Origin: Owenia fusiformis
Taxonomy: Eukaryota > Annelida > Polychaeta > Sabellida > Oweniidae
Direction: 5' to 3'
Assembly (NCBI GenBank): GCA_903813345.2
Contig: CAIIXF020000004.1
Span: forward strand, 10,610,196 to 10,674,195
Length of the DNA: 64,000 nucleotides
Shown one piece after another: positions 12,701 to 27,700 of this stretch. Position 1 is the first letter of the stretch. Every line of letters starts with the position of its first letter. The notes under the pieces are model-generated. The model saw nothing but the letters and a program-made list of their open reading frames with translations, was not told the origin of the DNA and ran no database searches. Made by a program: the position numbers and the translations under genes.

Positions 12701-15700
12701 CAGTGAACACTGCATATCCCTAGCCACACACTTCAACGTCCTCAAAGAGCAATATCGACCTATACGGTCCACCGGGATAATGGCCCTGCTCACAGATCCT
12801 CTATTCTCCTAAATACAATAACAGAGCTTGGCATGGAAGCATTGCTTGGATTTCCCTAGCAACACATTGTATCTGATGCTACTTCTCAATTGTTGTTTCA
12901 TTTCATTGTTCATTTTGCTTCCATTGGCAATCCTGGCAGCCATGATTTTGATGATGTCATGGAGCAGTGTCTGATGGATCATTCTGGATCATTCCATCTG
13001 TTGTATCATCTGTCTGTGATGTCATAGACTACTGTTGCCATGGTATCATATTTGTGTATGTTGTTGTTATGTTTGTCGTGACTTTCAGCCATAGCAAACA
13101 AAGACATATGCAGCATTAATCTTAATAACAGGATCTTAAGAGGTTCTGGACAAATCATTTGATTCTGGACTTGACATATTTTTTTTCCAACGAAATCACA
13201 TCCAAGGGTTGAATTTTTATTGGATATTTAGAGAGCGAGTCCTGTATTGATTTCAATAAAAAGGTTAAAATAGAACGCTATTTGAGAGTTAATCTTATAC
13301 TTTCATTACATTGATAAATTAAGGCAAATTCTGAAAAATTTTAAAGTGCATTTTTTATGAAATATTATCCAAGTATTTAGATGAAACGGTCTTATTTAAA
13401 TACAAATCATAACATGATGATATTTTTTCATAAAATATTTCTTCAAGAAATTCAATTGAAGGCTCAAGATAAAACGAGCTAATTTAGGTGAAGACCCTTA
13501 CATGATGATGTGTTTTCATGACTTCTTTCATAAAATTCCATCAAGGGGTGAAAATAAAATGATCGAATTTAAGTGATTTAAGGATCATGAGGATAGGTTT
13601 TCTTGGATATTTTCTATGAAATCCCATCCAGTGGTCAAGGTAAAATTTTTATTTGGTATATTTGGTCACGTGTTCGAACCCATAGAACCATATAGGAACG
13701 TCATTTTGAATGTTACGTGATAAATCCATATAAGGCTTTTAGAACAATGTGGGGAAAGATGAGGGGAAACCCCTGACACCTGTTCACGATTTTATCCGAA
13801 CGTTCATCGGATCATTTCGGTTTTTATGCACTTCATTATTTTACCGAAGTTTGCCGATTCGATTCGTCGTATTTCGGAATATTGGGGACAATTTTATACT
13901 CCATTGGGAGTATTTTTAATCTACTTCTTATTACGAAGATTCCCGAACCTTGTTCGGATTAATCCGGATTTTCTGACCTACTTCATCTACCGAGATTTAA
14001 CGAGTTTACATTCGGCTCATTTCGGAATCCTGGTGACAATTTTATACTCCATTGGAGTATTTTTGATCTACTTCTCTGGATTTTTGATCTACTTCTTATG
14101 ACGAAGATTCCCGAATCAGTTCGGATTAATCCGGATTTTCTGACCTACTTTATCTACCGAGATTTAACGAGTTAACATTCGTCTCATTTCGGAATCCTGG
14201 TGACAATTTTATACTCCATTGGAGTATTTTTGATCTACTTTTTCTGGATTTTGCCCTACTTATTATAAGTTGACAGCAAGCAAATCAAAAAGTTCGCCAT
14301 GAACGGGTTTCGATCGACTAACCTAGAGAGTTGAAGCTAAACACGCTAGCCATGAGGCTAACGTTCACCTGTGTGAGATGATAAAAGTATCATATATTTA
14401 TACCGAGCGTCAATTTAGAATGATCTTCGCTTTTGACTCCACTTAGATACAACTCGTCAGTTGTATCCAGAATAGGTGAACGCCTATGGTGTTAGTGAAT
14501 AACCAAATCCCAGGCGAGTGGTTCGTATCCCACCGTGATATGTTATTTTTGCTTTATTAATACGACAGAAAGGAGCAAGGTGTAGGTTTGGAAACAAGAC
14601 GTACGTTTATTTCAATACAGTTTTAGAAACATTAACCTCTGATAATTGAAGGATTTCCACTTCTGAAGCGCGACTAGATCTAAGAAGTTCATTAATCAAG
14701 ACAGTGTAAACCTTTTAGATATATGTTAGACAATGTACACGCCCCGTGTGGAATCAACTAAATGTTACATTTTGGATTTCATTGAGATCCTGTCATAGTC
14801 CTAAAATTTATTTTTCTGGAACATCATTTTTTCAACACTGATACAAATTTCCCTGACATTTCCATGACATGTCTACAGTTTCAAAATTCCCGGACTCTTT
14901 GGCCCTTTTTGACCTTATTTTAAAATTCTCTGACATTTCAGGCACTTGGAAAATTAAATCAAAACCCTGACATTTCCAGGTGTGTACGAACGCTGGAATT
15001 ATTCTTAGAATATCCTTCAAACAAAAGGGGAAAATGCTATGCACAAATACTCTAATTTAGTTTGTATTGTAATGCGTTGTATTACATTGCATTGCATTGT
15101 ATTGTGTATTTATTTGAGTGTCCGTTGACGGTAAAGAAGGCATTTAAAAGTTATTTGTGAAACTTAATAAACTTAATAAACAATACTTTAACAGTATTCT
15201 GTTATGGCAAAGTATATTTCATTTTTTCTCTTGTTCTCTACAATCTGCGTTGAGGACACTGAAGCATATGTCTGTATTTTGTTGGTGGGGAACAGCGTAT
15301 CCTATCGTTCACGGAGCAAATTCAACTCTCGTTCACGAGTACCTTGTTTTTGGGCTCTTGTCCCAAAGATAACGATTGTATAAGGTTGCATAATCAGGAT
15401 TATGAGCTTTCATGTTCTCATAGTTACATCTGTTGTAAAACGAATCTTGTCGCAACCTCTGCGAATCACGACAGCATAACATTTGAATCACGTTGACATC
15501 ATTGCAAAATTAGGCTAAATATGCTAAGTCAAGACGTTAATTAGCCCACGAAAGTTCATGGGTAACTTGAGAACTACAAAATACAACCAAATACTTTTCG
15601 AACGTACAATAGCAATATTTCTCACCTAACGTCTTCATAGTTTTAGGAACGTATTTTAAACGCATGATAGCCAAATATATCAAGATACTATATCTGCCTA

Positions 15701-18700
15701 AATGAAGTTATCTAGTGTTTACAAAGTTTTGAAATATATTATATCCAGATCCATCAGAAATTAACTTATCCATTTACATTACTTTACTAGTTCTAGTATC
15801 TTGCATGACTCGTTCATAAGAATTCTTTAATTCTACCTCGTTCCCAATACGTCCTCAGACAGACAAGAAATTGAAGTCACACCCGTTTGTTTGCATGGCA
15901 TATTTATACGTATACGCACTTTCTCTGATTATTGTCAAACAAATACATTTCAGGAGAAGAACATAAAAAAAATGCCTGAAACGAATGCCGAAACATAAAT
16001 CCCAAGTGATTAAGTATAGAATGTTTTATTCTTTTACGATTTGATAAGAGACCGAGACTAAGAAATTAAATGCGACGAAATATTTTGACAACGTAATTTG
16101 TATACTGTTTTATTCTTAAAGTTCTATGCGATAAATTATTTTATCTGTTTCAAAATGTTTCATTTTATTTTGCCTATATAAAAGAGATTGAAGAAGATAA
16201 GATAAACTGTTCCGTAATATATATTGTGTTTTAATAACCTTTTTTTAGAATCACAATGTAAAATAAATCTCCCGTTCCTGCCATTCTGGTAACGCCATGC
16301 AATGGATGCAATTCAAAGTGAGAGAGAGATCTATGAATAACAGAATGCGTCCATGCCATTAATTTGGCCAAATACATGGCATGAAACTGACGTAAGTTTA
16401 AGTAAGCTACGCCCCCCGCTTTCTCTGGTAAATTATGACTTTATTTTTCGGAGTAATGGGTTTCGGACAACTGGGTTTCGGAGAACTGGGGTGTACCCGA
16501 TTACGCTTTGCACGCCGCTTTAAAATCCCGATGTCTCCAGAGGTAGTTTAATCCGGTAGCCGACAGGCGTTTCTTGCATTATTGAATACAAGCTAACCTT
16601 ATATTCGCGAATGCAACTAACGCCTTCCGGCTACCGGATTAACCCAGTATAATATGACCAAGTCATTTAAATATGAATGGAATAGTGGCAGGTACTATTC
16701 GTATTGACATGAGTTTCCAGTAAAATAATAGGTTAATCCGGTAGCCGACAGGCGTTAGTTGCATTTGCGAAAACAAGCTAAGACTATGATTTGGGAATGG
16801 AAGATTTCAACTTCCGGATTAACCTACCATTCTATGGGCGACTCATTTAAATATGAAAAGAACCTGACAATATTCCATTGATATTTTAATGAATTGCCCA
16901 TAAAATAGTAAAGTAGGTTTATCCGATAGCCGACAGGCGTTAGCGGCATTCGCGAATACAAGCTCCTTTATTTAATAATTTGGGAAATATATATTTTCAC
17001 AATATTGAAATAGATGGTGGTTCAAAGTGGAATACATATCATACAAGTGTCACAGATATTTTTAGTGCATATATGGTCTGTCTTTGCATGACTTTGTAGA
17101 ACATATCAAAACCCTGGGATCCACAGGGTAACAGTAAGTACATTTCGTTAGATCTTCCGAAGTTCATGCTTCAAAGTTGTCAAAGTTGTAAAAGGGTAAT
17201 CCTTTTTTGAGTACGAAAGCGTACTTTTTGTTCAATAGCCTTTCCCAGCTGCTAATCTTTTGAGTGCATCGTGCATTCAACGAATTGTATTCACTTATTA
17301 ACCAATCAGTGCCAGGAACAAAATGCACGCTTACTTTTTGGGCTAAGTTTAGTGTTTTATGAAGCATGCTACATACAAATGTTACGCTTTTACTCATTTA
17401 CTTTGAGAACTATCTATAGGTACACATTACCAATTGACTCCTAGATTTGAGTGAACAAGTATCTCGTATTTTTCATTTTTCGATATTTTGAGATTTGTTG
17501 GCTGATGAGTAACTTGATATTTTATGTCTAAATATATTAAAGTGGTTAATAGTAATAGTTTTATTGTACACCATAAACTGTTAACGTTTTAGAATTGGGA
17601 CACAATATATGATTTGATAATAGAACAATACATGTATATGTCTTACTCTAAACTCGGTGGTTTGTTTGTTAGTATGTTTTCTTAACAGCTCAATAACTGT
17701 TGTATTAATAAGGCGTTATACTATGAAAAAAAGATTGAACGATGTAGGCATAGGCAGAGGGAGTATCACACTACCCTACCACGTGAACACATTTAAAAAG
17801 AATACAGGGTACAGTTAAGTTGCAAATAGAGCGGGTATTCTTTGTCCTTTTCCATAGGACTTTTCTGGTGATAGTGCGTTGCAAACTGCTCGATGAATCT
17901 ATACAATGTAAAATCTAGTATTCCTCCAGAACTATGGAAATAAACAAAGGTCCTCCATTTGCAACTTCACTGTAGCCTGTATTCCTTTTAAAGAAATACG
18001 GGCTACAGTATTGGGGTATAGTAGTTTGATTTTTCAATATATCACTAATCTAGCTTCTTTCCTTGAAAAAACATGAGTTTTGATGTACGTATATCAAACA
18101 TGGGCCACTGCACTATATTGAACCAGGGTGCCGGTGTTACATAATGTGATTTTATGAGCCATCATACAACCACCTCTTGCCCACTTTATTCATGTTTTGG
18201 ATTACAGTTTATACACAATGCATAAACAGCATGAAACAATCATTTCTACTTGTGGATTAGATTTGTATACATCTCTTTGTGAACTGAGTGTTATGTTCAA
18301 TATGTGAAAATATCATGGACTTAAATTGTACTTATATTTATAACCTGACCACATTTGCATATGTTCAACAACTGACTGAGTGATCGAGTTCATCAAACAA
18401 TGTTCGTAATAGAGGTCATGGACTTTGCTTTATTCATAATCCTATTTCTGCAACTGACTCATATTATGCATCTTATTATATAATATTATATGATTTATTT
18501 TGATTAACAGTGTCTCATTAGCCATTGGTGGCTCGAGGCTTTTTGGATGATTGTACAGATGTATATGTATGAAATTAAGCATGCGACACTTAAATAAAAA
18601 ACAATACAATATTAAGCTTATAAACTTGCTGATCATATGATTTTAATATTTTAATACTACATGATACTCATATCAAAATACCAATGTATTTGTGAACAAC

Positions 18701-21700
18701 TCTTACGTTTGATATTGTACGAATTTTCTGATTTGCTGTAGTAGTCGTAAATGCAACATATAACAATGTTATGTTACTTTGTGTCATATGAAAAATAAAT
18801 TCGTACAAAGATGAGTTTTATTTCGTTTGTTATTCAATGTAGAATACACGTTGTACATTATTTCATGTATAGGATATTGACAATAATCAGACTATCGTAT
18901 TACAATACAGAAGAATAAAAGAGATAATGATATATGCATTCTAATTTGAGATTGACATGCGTAAAGGTATCAGTATTTTATCTAGTATTTCATTTTATCC
19001 CTCCCATCCCATCCCACCCGCTCATCAGCAATCCCCAGAAAAATCGTTCGGTGCTTTTAAATGTTAATAGTTCGGTTGGGTTTTAAAAATAAATCTTAAG
19101 CACTTTAAATCTAGATAAAATATTCATGATTTGATTGTGATTATCATTTCTAATTATTACATGACGGTTCCATTACATTCAATGCGTATCTAATCCTCAT
19201 AGTTTATACTCGATTTTCGACAGGTAAAGGTAATATATCAACCCTCGGTCCCTACTATTTCTCGTGTAGATATATTGCATAACTTTCTCAGATATATCCT
19301 GTATATTAAATACATTAAATAACATTATATATGTTAGTCTCAGCCTAGACAGTATATATATCAATTTTATTGGATAATGCCATGGGCTTTCCCACGATAA
19401 TGCGTAAATTCGAATGAACTTGAAATGAAATTCAACATCCAAAATGTGTTAATTTGATCATCCACCGTGTAACTAAAAGCATATTCATGGCCTATTTGCC
19501 TTAAAATACGATTGTGATTATGATTTCGAATTCTGTTCTCCATATGTAAAATCTAGAAACATAACAGAGTTAAGTTACACGAAATTCAGCCAACTTGAAC
19601 ATGAAGTCTTGTCAATTTACTTAATCGTTGATTGATTTCTAAGTTTATTAGAATTAAAAGAACGAACGTTTCATCAAACGAGTCCTATATTCAATATCTA
19701 TTCGTTGGGCCCATTCTTTAAATGTAACTATATTCTTTTAACTTTAAAAGTATCTGTTTAGTGCTACTTTAACATATATTCATTATTTTTATCCGCACAA
19801 CAGTATCAAACGTTAATGCACAACTAGCCATGCCAAGACATGGCCACTACCCTCGTCCAAAGTAAAATACAAGGTCCTCATTCTTTAATGATTATGTTTC
19901 AATTGATTTAGTTTAGTGATTTAAATGTAGGAAAATGAGTCGCTGTGATGTCATATCTGGCGCAGCAATTTCAGAGTCACTGCAAAAAATTGAAACATCA
20001 GTCGGATCATAAGACTAAATAAAAAAGCTATTTAGGGATGAATAACATTCGGTGAAATCCGTGATATCGTTATATCATTCGTTAATTGTCAAAGCTGCGC
20101 CCATTTCTCGGTGCAGGCAGATATAAGGCGGCCAGACTGGGCATACACAAAATGTATTGTATGTGCTCCTTACCCCCCTATCACACCAAACTAGTTCTTA
20201 CCCGTTCTTGCCAGTCCTACGAAAACGTCGTAAAACGGGCTCAATCTGGCTGTGGTCGGGAAATATGTCTGAAATAATTAGCTTCTTCGTTCTTAAACAG
20301 TCTTCAATACGTCCATCTCGTTTGCAGTTCGTTCAGGTCGCACCACGTCGGTGTGCAACGTAGTAGAACGCGTCCCTTAGTCTAGAAGGTCAACATGACC
20401 TGATTACAGAACGGTATGGTCGCCATCGAATTTTGAATCGATTCAAAATTCTAAAATCACATTCCCGTCTGAGAACGTTCATAAAGTTCGTAAATAGACC
20501 TTAGAAAAATGCAGCTACGTTCATTCCGTTCGCACACAGTTTAAAACCAGTTTTGAAGAACGTAGTGGCAACTTGTTTGGTGTGATAGCTATATTTTTGC
20601 TAACTCGTTCATAAGCAGTGTTAAATACGTTCTAAATCAGTTTAAACCCGTTTGCAATTAGTTCTACCTCGTTCTCAACACGTCCTCAGACAGTTCAACT
20701 CGTTGTTAAAACGTCCCTAGTAGGATTGAAGTACGACGGCTCCGTTCGTAGTACGTCCAGCTCGTCGATAGTACGTTGTCACTCGTTCTAATTGTAGAAC
20801 GTGACGACCACGAGAACATTTTGAGCATTGTCTAAGTTCTAGAGGACCTACCCGTTCGAGTACATTCGATGAAGTTTGTAAATAGATCCCAAACGGTTCT
20901 TAGTAGGTCCAGTCCGTTCGTACACAGTTGAAGCCCGTTTTCGAGAACGTAGTGAGAACTAGTTTGGTGTGATAGTAGGGTTAGGTTGCACTCGGGTGCT
21001 ATCAACATCGAACACACACACGTTTAAGATACACAGAGATAATTAAGGGATGAGTGACAAAGGGATGTTAAAAACAGGTGGCTATTGCAATTGATATTTT
21101 AATGTAACTTTAGTATGTAAGAATCTTTTCATCAATAAAAATAACATCTTAGATATTACAGCTACATGTACAATGTGAGTGTATTTAAAAATGTAGTACA
21201 TAGCTAGTTCCATCTATAAAGATGTCTGATGACAAAAAGCTCAATTTTCCTTGATGTCGTGGTCAATGGGACTTTAACACGTGAACTAATGTTTTTTATT
21301 TTTTTGTTTTAAAGTCACTTATAGCAAACCTAATCTAACAATTATCTCACTATATGCTTATGACATATTCATGTATACGTTGTTTGTCTTTTTTTCAAAT
21401 CAACCCACGGAAATATGCAATACACCAAGTTAAAAAAGTGGTACGAATCATAAAAGCGACGTTGGGTGTTTCACTAGTAATTTTTATATGAAAAATCTAG
21501 AAATATTACCCAAATTAAACTATGACTATTCAAAAGAAGACATTCAAATCTATATTATGTAAAAAAATCAAATTTGTCCGAAGCAGGGATAACGCTCAAT
21601 TAGAGTGACGAACTTTGTTCTCCAAACCGAGAATGGTCTTTTATGAAAAAAAGTTATGAAAACACATCACCAGATCATGTAAAGCTGTTTTACCTAAAAG

Positions 21701-24700
21701 ATCGTTTTATCTTCACCCTTCGATTGGATTTCATGAAAAAATATTTTTATGAAAAAATAGGATTTGTAGGATATCGACGCTCTAACATGTAGTTTTAATC
21801 ACACGCAGGTATCTGGTTTTATTGCGTGTAGAATGTATCGATATCAGGACCGCTACATGCCAGTGACCTTGCTCCTTTCTGTCGTATTAAAAAAGCAAAA
21901 ATAACATATCACGGTGGGGTGCGAACCACTCGCCTGGGACTTGGTTATTCACTAGTACCATAGGCGTTCATCTATTCTGGATACAACTGACGAGTTGTAT
22001 TTACGTGCAGTCAAAAGTGAAGATCATTTTGAATTGACGCTCGGTATAAATATATAATACTTTTATCCTTTCGTATCGGTTGCACGTTAGCCTCATGGCT
22101 AACGTGCCTAGCTTCCATGCTCAAGGTTAGTCGATCGAGACCCGTTCATGGCGAATTTTTTGATTTGCTTGTTGTAAAGATATAATAAGTAGGGCAAAAT
22201 CCAGAAAAAGTAGATCAAAAATACTCCAATGGAGTATAAAATTGTCACCAGGATTCCGAAATGAGACGAATGTAAACTCGTTAAATCTCGGTAGATGAAG
22301 TAGGTCAGAAAATCCGGATTAATCCGAACAAGGTTCGGAAATCTTCGTCATAAGAAGTAGATCAAAAATACTCCAATGGAGTATAAAATTGTCACCAGGA
22401 TTCCGAAATGAGCCGAATGTAAACTCGTTAAATCTCGGTAGATGAAGTAGGTCAGAAAATCCGGATTAATCCGAACAAGGTTCGGGAATCTTCGTAATAA
22501 GAAGTAGATTAAAAATACTCCCAATGGAGTATAAAATTGTCCCCAATATTCCGAAATACGACGAATCGAATCGGCAAACTTCGGTAAAATAATGAAGTGC
22601 ATAAAAACCGAAATGATCCGATGAACGTTCGGATAAAATCGTGAACAGGTGCCAGGGGTTTCCCCTCATCTTTCCCCACATTGTTCTAAAAGCCTTATAT
22701 GGATTTATCACGTAACATTCAAAATGACGTTCCTATATGGTTCTATGGGTTCGAACACGTGACCAAATATACCAAATAAAAATTTTACCTTGACCACTGG
22801 ATGGGATTTCATAGAAAATATCCAAGAAAACCTATCCTCGTGATCCTTAAATCACTTAAATTCGATCATTTTATTTTCACCCCTTGATGGAATTTTATGA
22901 AAGAAGTCATGAAAACACATCATCATGTAAGGGTTTTCACCTAAATTAGCTCGTTTTATCTTGAGCCTTCAATTGAATTTCTTGAAGAAATATTTTATGA
23001 AAAAATATCATCATGTTATGATTTGTATTTAAATAAGACCGTTTCATCTAAATACTTGGATAATATTTCATAAAAAATGCACTTTAAAATTTTTCAGAAT
23101 TTGCCTTAATTTATCAATGTAATGAAAGTATAAGATTAACTCTCAAATAGCGTTCTATTTTAACCTTTTTATTGAAATCAATACAGGACTCGCTCTCTAA
23201 ATATCCAATAAAAATTCAACCCTTGGATGTGATTTCGTTGGGAAAAAAATATGTCAAGTCCAGAATCAAATGATTTGTCCAGAACCTCTTAAGATCCTGT
23301 TTAATCAATTTCATTGCATTATAACATTTTTATTAAAGTAAGAAATTGCTCCGCAGAACCCGTATTCACGTTACTATGACAACCATTGTTTTGCCATTAT
23401 TCATCATATCTTATTTAATTTTTCAGGGTTGTTAGAAGAATGTCAAATACTTCTTCACTGAAAATTTGAAAGATAAATGACAAAAAAAAAAGTTTGAGAG
23501 CAAAATTAGCTTTACTTACTGAACGCCCTGTACAAATTTGGCTGAATGTAAGTTAACATGAGATTTTCTACTTGACATAATAGTTTCAAACAGTTTATCT
23601 GGATCCTTGTGTTTCAGATCAGATTTTAAAGTTTCAAGTAAAAGTACCCCACATTCACTACACAACCTTTCACTTGTGTGTTTTGGCTTAAGATTCCGAG
23701 AAGGAAGTGTACGCGATCAATAAGGACAGTATACGAGGTGTATGGCAAGAACCTTTATATCTTTTTTTACCAACGCACTATAGTACCCCACACAAGTTTT
23801 TGATAATAACTTTGACCCGTGATTTGAACACTCTATCCTTAACTATTTGTAATTTACCACACATAAACTAGAGAAGATTTCCAACATTGGATTTTTTTTA
23901 TTAAGCCATATGATTAATAATGGTTAAATGGCAGTAAGTTCAAAATGCTACACAGTTACAAGTGTTTTACCAAATTGCTACATTGTTTGAATGACTATGA
24001 CGTTATAGCTGTACAGTACATTTACTTGTATAGAGTTAAGTTCACTAGAGTCTTCTGAGTACAGAAATGAAAGGATTTGCAAGTGATGAGGCTAACCGAA
24101 GTAAAACATATTCTCAATCTAAATCAAAGGAGATTAAGAAGAGGAAAAGAAACAGTACAAAATCATATACACCACGGAGGCGGATAAGATAATGAGATTC
24201 AAGTCAATAAAATTGTTAAAATGAACAATTCATAGAATGATTTTATGACGTCAATTTGGTGAAAACCCATTAATGACACCCTTGATTTGATTACTTGTAA
24301 TTTTATTGTTATTGAAGTAAAATAAAAACAAAAAATGTCCAATGTTGGAAATTTCCTCTGGTTTATGTGTGCTTAATTTTATAACAAATAGTCAAGGATA
24401 GAGTGTTCAAATCACGGGTCAAAGTTATTATCAAAAACTTGTGTGGGGTACTATGTACATCTAATATCATAGTAATCATGGCGCACACTAAATATGAATA
24501 CAGAAACATGTCTATATTAAGTCTCTTACATTCTTTTAAGTCGTCAACTGGCGGACCATCGTCTATCCTCATACGTGGTGTCAGAAAACTGCGTTTAACC
24601 TCACGTTCATTTAATCTTTGTACGGGCCTACTAAGACCATCGAGAATTGGATTTCCATCGGATCCTAACAGTCTTCGAAAAGCTTCAAACTAAACCGAAC

Positions 24701-27700
24701 AATTTATGATTAACAGGGAAAGACCTATTATAGCTTCAAATTGTCATTGATTTTGAAGAAAACAAACATGCAAGTCATGATACAGTCATCCTCCGATCAC
24801 AGGGCTTCAAAATCCAGAATATCTTCTTTCTTTTTACCCCCTGCTTTAACCAAGTTGGACGCGCCCGATTAAACTGAATCACGTGATCTTATTATGCGCC
24901 GATGACGTATACATGATTTTTGTCGCAGTGTTGCGACAGCCAATCAAATTGCGAGTTCTTAATCGGGGAAATGCTAACTGCTTATAGCAGGGGGAAGAAG
25001 GAGGTACGGATTCTGGACACCTGCTTAGGAGGATGTGATACAGTGAGCCCACATCATTAAAACAAGAACAATACCATTTTGAAAGAAACAATTACCTGGG
25101 CCTTAGACATTTGGATTTTGTCTGCAAATACGATTCGAAGAACATTTTCATCACAGGGTGGGGAAGAGAAACTCCCCTTGTATTGGTAGTATCTGTAATT
25201 AAAACAATGAGACCATTGACATATACTTCGTAAAGTTGAAAGTTCCCGAAGGTTTTTAGGGCATACATCTTGTAAGCCCATTTCAAGCTTGATATTGTTT
25301 TAACTTTAACAATGTATACTAACTATATATTGCAAAACATAGAAAGTGTTTCGATGTGTTCATCACCAGTGGGCTTAATTAAATCATTTGAGATTTCATT
25401 TCAAACGATTTTCAGCTTACATAATTAAGTAGTCATTGTGCATCAAAATCATTCGAAAATAAAGGCATTCTTACAACTAGATTTTACAAAAATAAGTATT
25501 AAGGTGTATTCTTGTATGACCACCTAGGCAAGTAAATTGCGTAATATTTGAACGAGTTTTCTCCAAAGATATCGTGAATAAAACAAAAAGCCCCCGCTGT
25601 GCAAATTACATGGTCATATGTTTTTAACAAAAACAGCGCTACACATACACTCCCTAATATCGCTGTGTCAAAATTGCCAATCACACTCTTGCCGGATAGT
25701 CGCTTATGCACCACGGGAGTTCAATTGCAAGTAGCCTAAATGTCTTTCAAAATAATTCACTCTACTAAACCTTGCATTTAGTGTTCATGAGCATTCCATT
25801 TGGCTTAATAGTAATGATTATGTTATTTGTTTTTATTTGTCTGTTCCTTATGAATGGTTTATCGGAAGACTGATAGATGTTAATAAGGTACTTGCAAAGA
25901 TAAACTAAACAATACAATTAGACAAACAGAGTATCTTATGCATTTCTAGGGGTTAGGTGTAGTAGAGTGAATTATGTGTGTGTAAGTACGCTTGGATGAA
26001 CTAATTTTGTTGAAAACACGTGAGTATGTTTGCACTGCTGGGCTTATTTTAATTATTAGTGATGATTTAGGGAGAAGATTAATCAAAATATTATGCAACT
26101 CACTTGCTCCCCTGACAAGTACATTGTACATATTCCCATGTTTATGATAAAATAAAATGAGATAGAGGGTAGCTCAATAAAAATGTTACAAGCATAAAAA
26201 GCTTAACATTTTTTTTATAATCTTAGCTCTCAGTCTAAAATATATATTTCAGTTCTTGTAGAATAAGCTCTCTCTATTAAATTGACGTCGGCAGATTCAA
26301 AATCCTTCCATTGTTGATTGCATAGGACGAATTGTATTAATTCATGTGAAATCTGACTTGCGTCAATTTCTCATTGGTTGAAGATGTCATGGCTTCCTGG
26401 ATGACATCCTAAGCTTCCAAAGCCATTTATTTCCGGCATGATGTGGAGTTAACAGGACAGCACCTCTGCTCCAAAGGTAAATGGCTGTGACAGAACTCTT
26501 TGGAAATCGGATCATAGCATTGACTATCCTAGCCGAGTGGCCCACAAGGTCACCCGACTTAACCTCCTGTATTTCCTCTTGTGGGACAAAGGTCTTCAAA
26601 GCAATCCCAAATGATCCGAATGAACCTTATCAAAGAATAATTGATAAGGTCAGTGTGGTACGACAAGAAAGGGAGATATTTTCACACGAGATTGTAGGGA
26701 CATGTTGAAGCAAGGACTTGTTTGCATGGATAGGCACAGCAGTCATTTTACGAAAGACAGTAGGACAATTGCAAAATGAATCACTGAAATGTGAATCTTT
26801 AACTGTGAATGGGATTTAAATGTTAAAGGAATGTTTCGTTTTCGTTTGTCCTTTGTTCTTTTTAACCACTGAGTAGTTGGCGCAAGTCAACCATGGAAGG
26901 GTAAATGCCAAAATTATTAAATATATTGATCATTCTTTGCACATGTTTGCATGGATAGGCACATCAGTCATTTTACGAAAGACAGTAGAAAATTGCAGAT
27001 TGGATCAGTAATATGTGAATCTTTAACTGGTTTCCTCCCTGTCCTTCGTTCCATTTAACCACTGAGAAGTTTATGCAAGTCAGATTCCACATGAGTCAAT
27101 AAAATCTATCTTGTGTAGTCAACCATGGAAGGGTAAATGCCAAAATTATAAAATATATTGACCATTTTTATTGAGACACTCTGTATACGATGTACATGTT
27201 CTTCATCAAATAGTTCATTGTTTTCTTATTGTCATGCCACGATATACCTATATACATATGCCAAATAATTGACACAACGTTTTAACTAATGGAAAATATT
27301 ACCTATTTCTTCTTAGGCTAGGTATAATGTAACGTAACTTTAATGCATTGGCATTACTAGGTAGGTCAGCAACGTCACCTGAATAACAGAAGTCAATTTT
27401 CCTAATTATTGTTGACATAAATATTGAAACTTGTCAATGGATTTGAAAACAAACAAAAATCAAATCCTTGTCGGATTCATAATAGCAGCCTCCAAAACAT
27501 GTTCAAAGACGTCATCAAGCAATGGGAACATATTTTCATAAGGGTTAGATATAAGCAACTGCATATCGAAACTTGTTCATTTTGATAAAAACTATAAGCA
27601 AATTAAATATAGAATTTAAAAAGCACTCTGGTATTTTCATCACTTGTTGTTCTGCTTTATCATATCATTGCCAGAAATCGTGTGATTTGAAAAGCTGATT

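Larger units (their letters stand above)
12340..23530. mobile_element. 11.2-kb inverted-repeat structure with TA-flanked mariner-type ends
   Basis: The outer ends are cagggcgttcaataagta at 12340 and tacttactgaacgccctg ending at 23530, each flanked by TA. Both ends also hold a subterminal block of the gttactnnggnaaccgttgt type. Inside lie two near-identical inverted arms (13124-14582 and 21868-23303). No transposase is visible in the 7.3 kb between the arms. It could be one very large non-autonomous element, or two independent ~2-kb copies of one family in opposite orientation. Confidence 0.6.

Noticed and set aside
13826-14101. 91-codon hydrophobic ORF as a membrane protein, with twin at 22348-22711
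   Set aside because: Both lie in the inverted arms and translate internal direct repeats.
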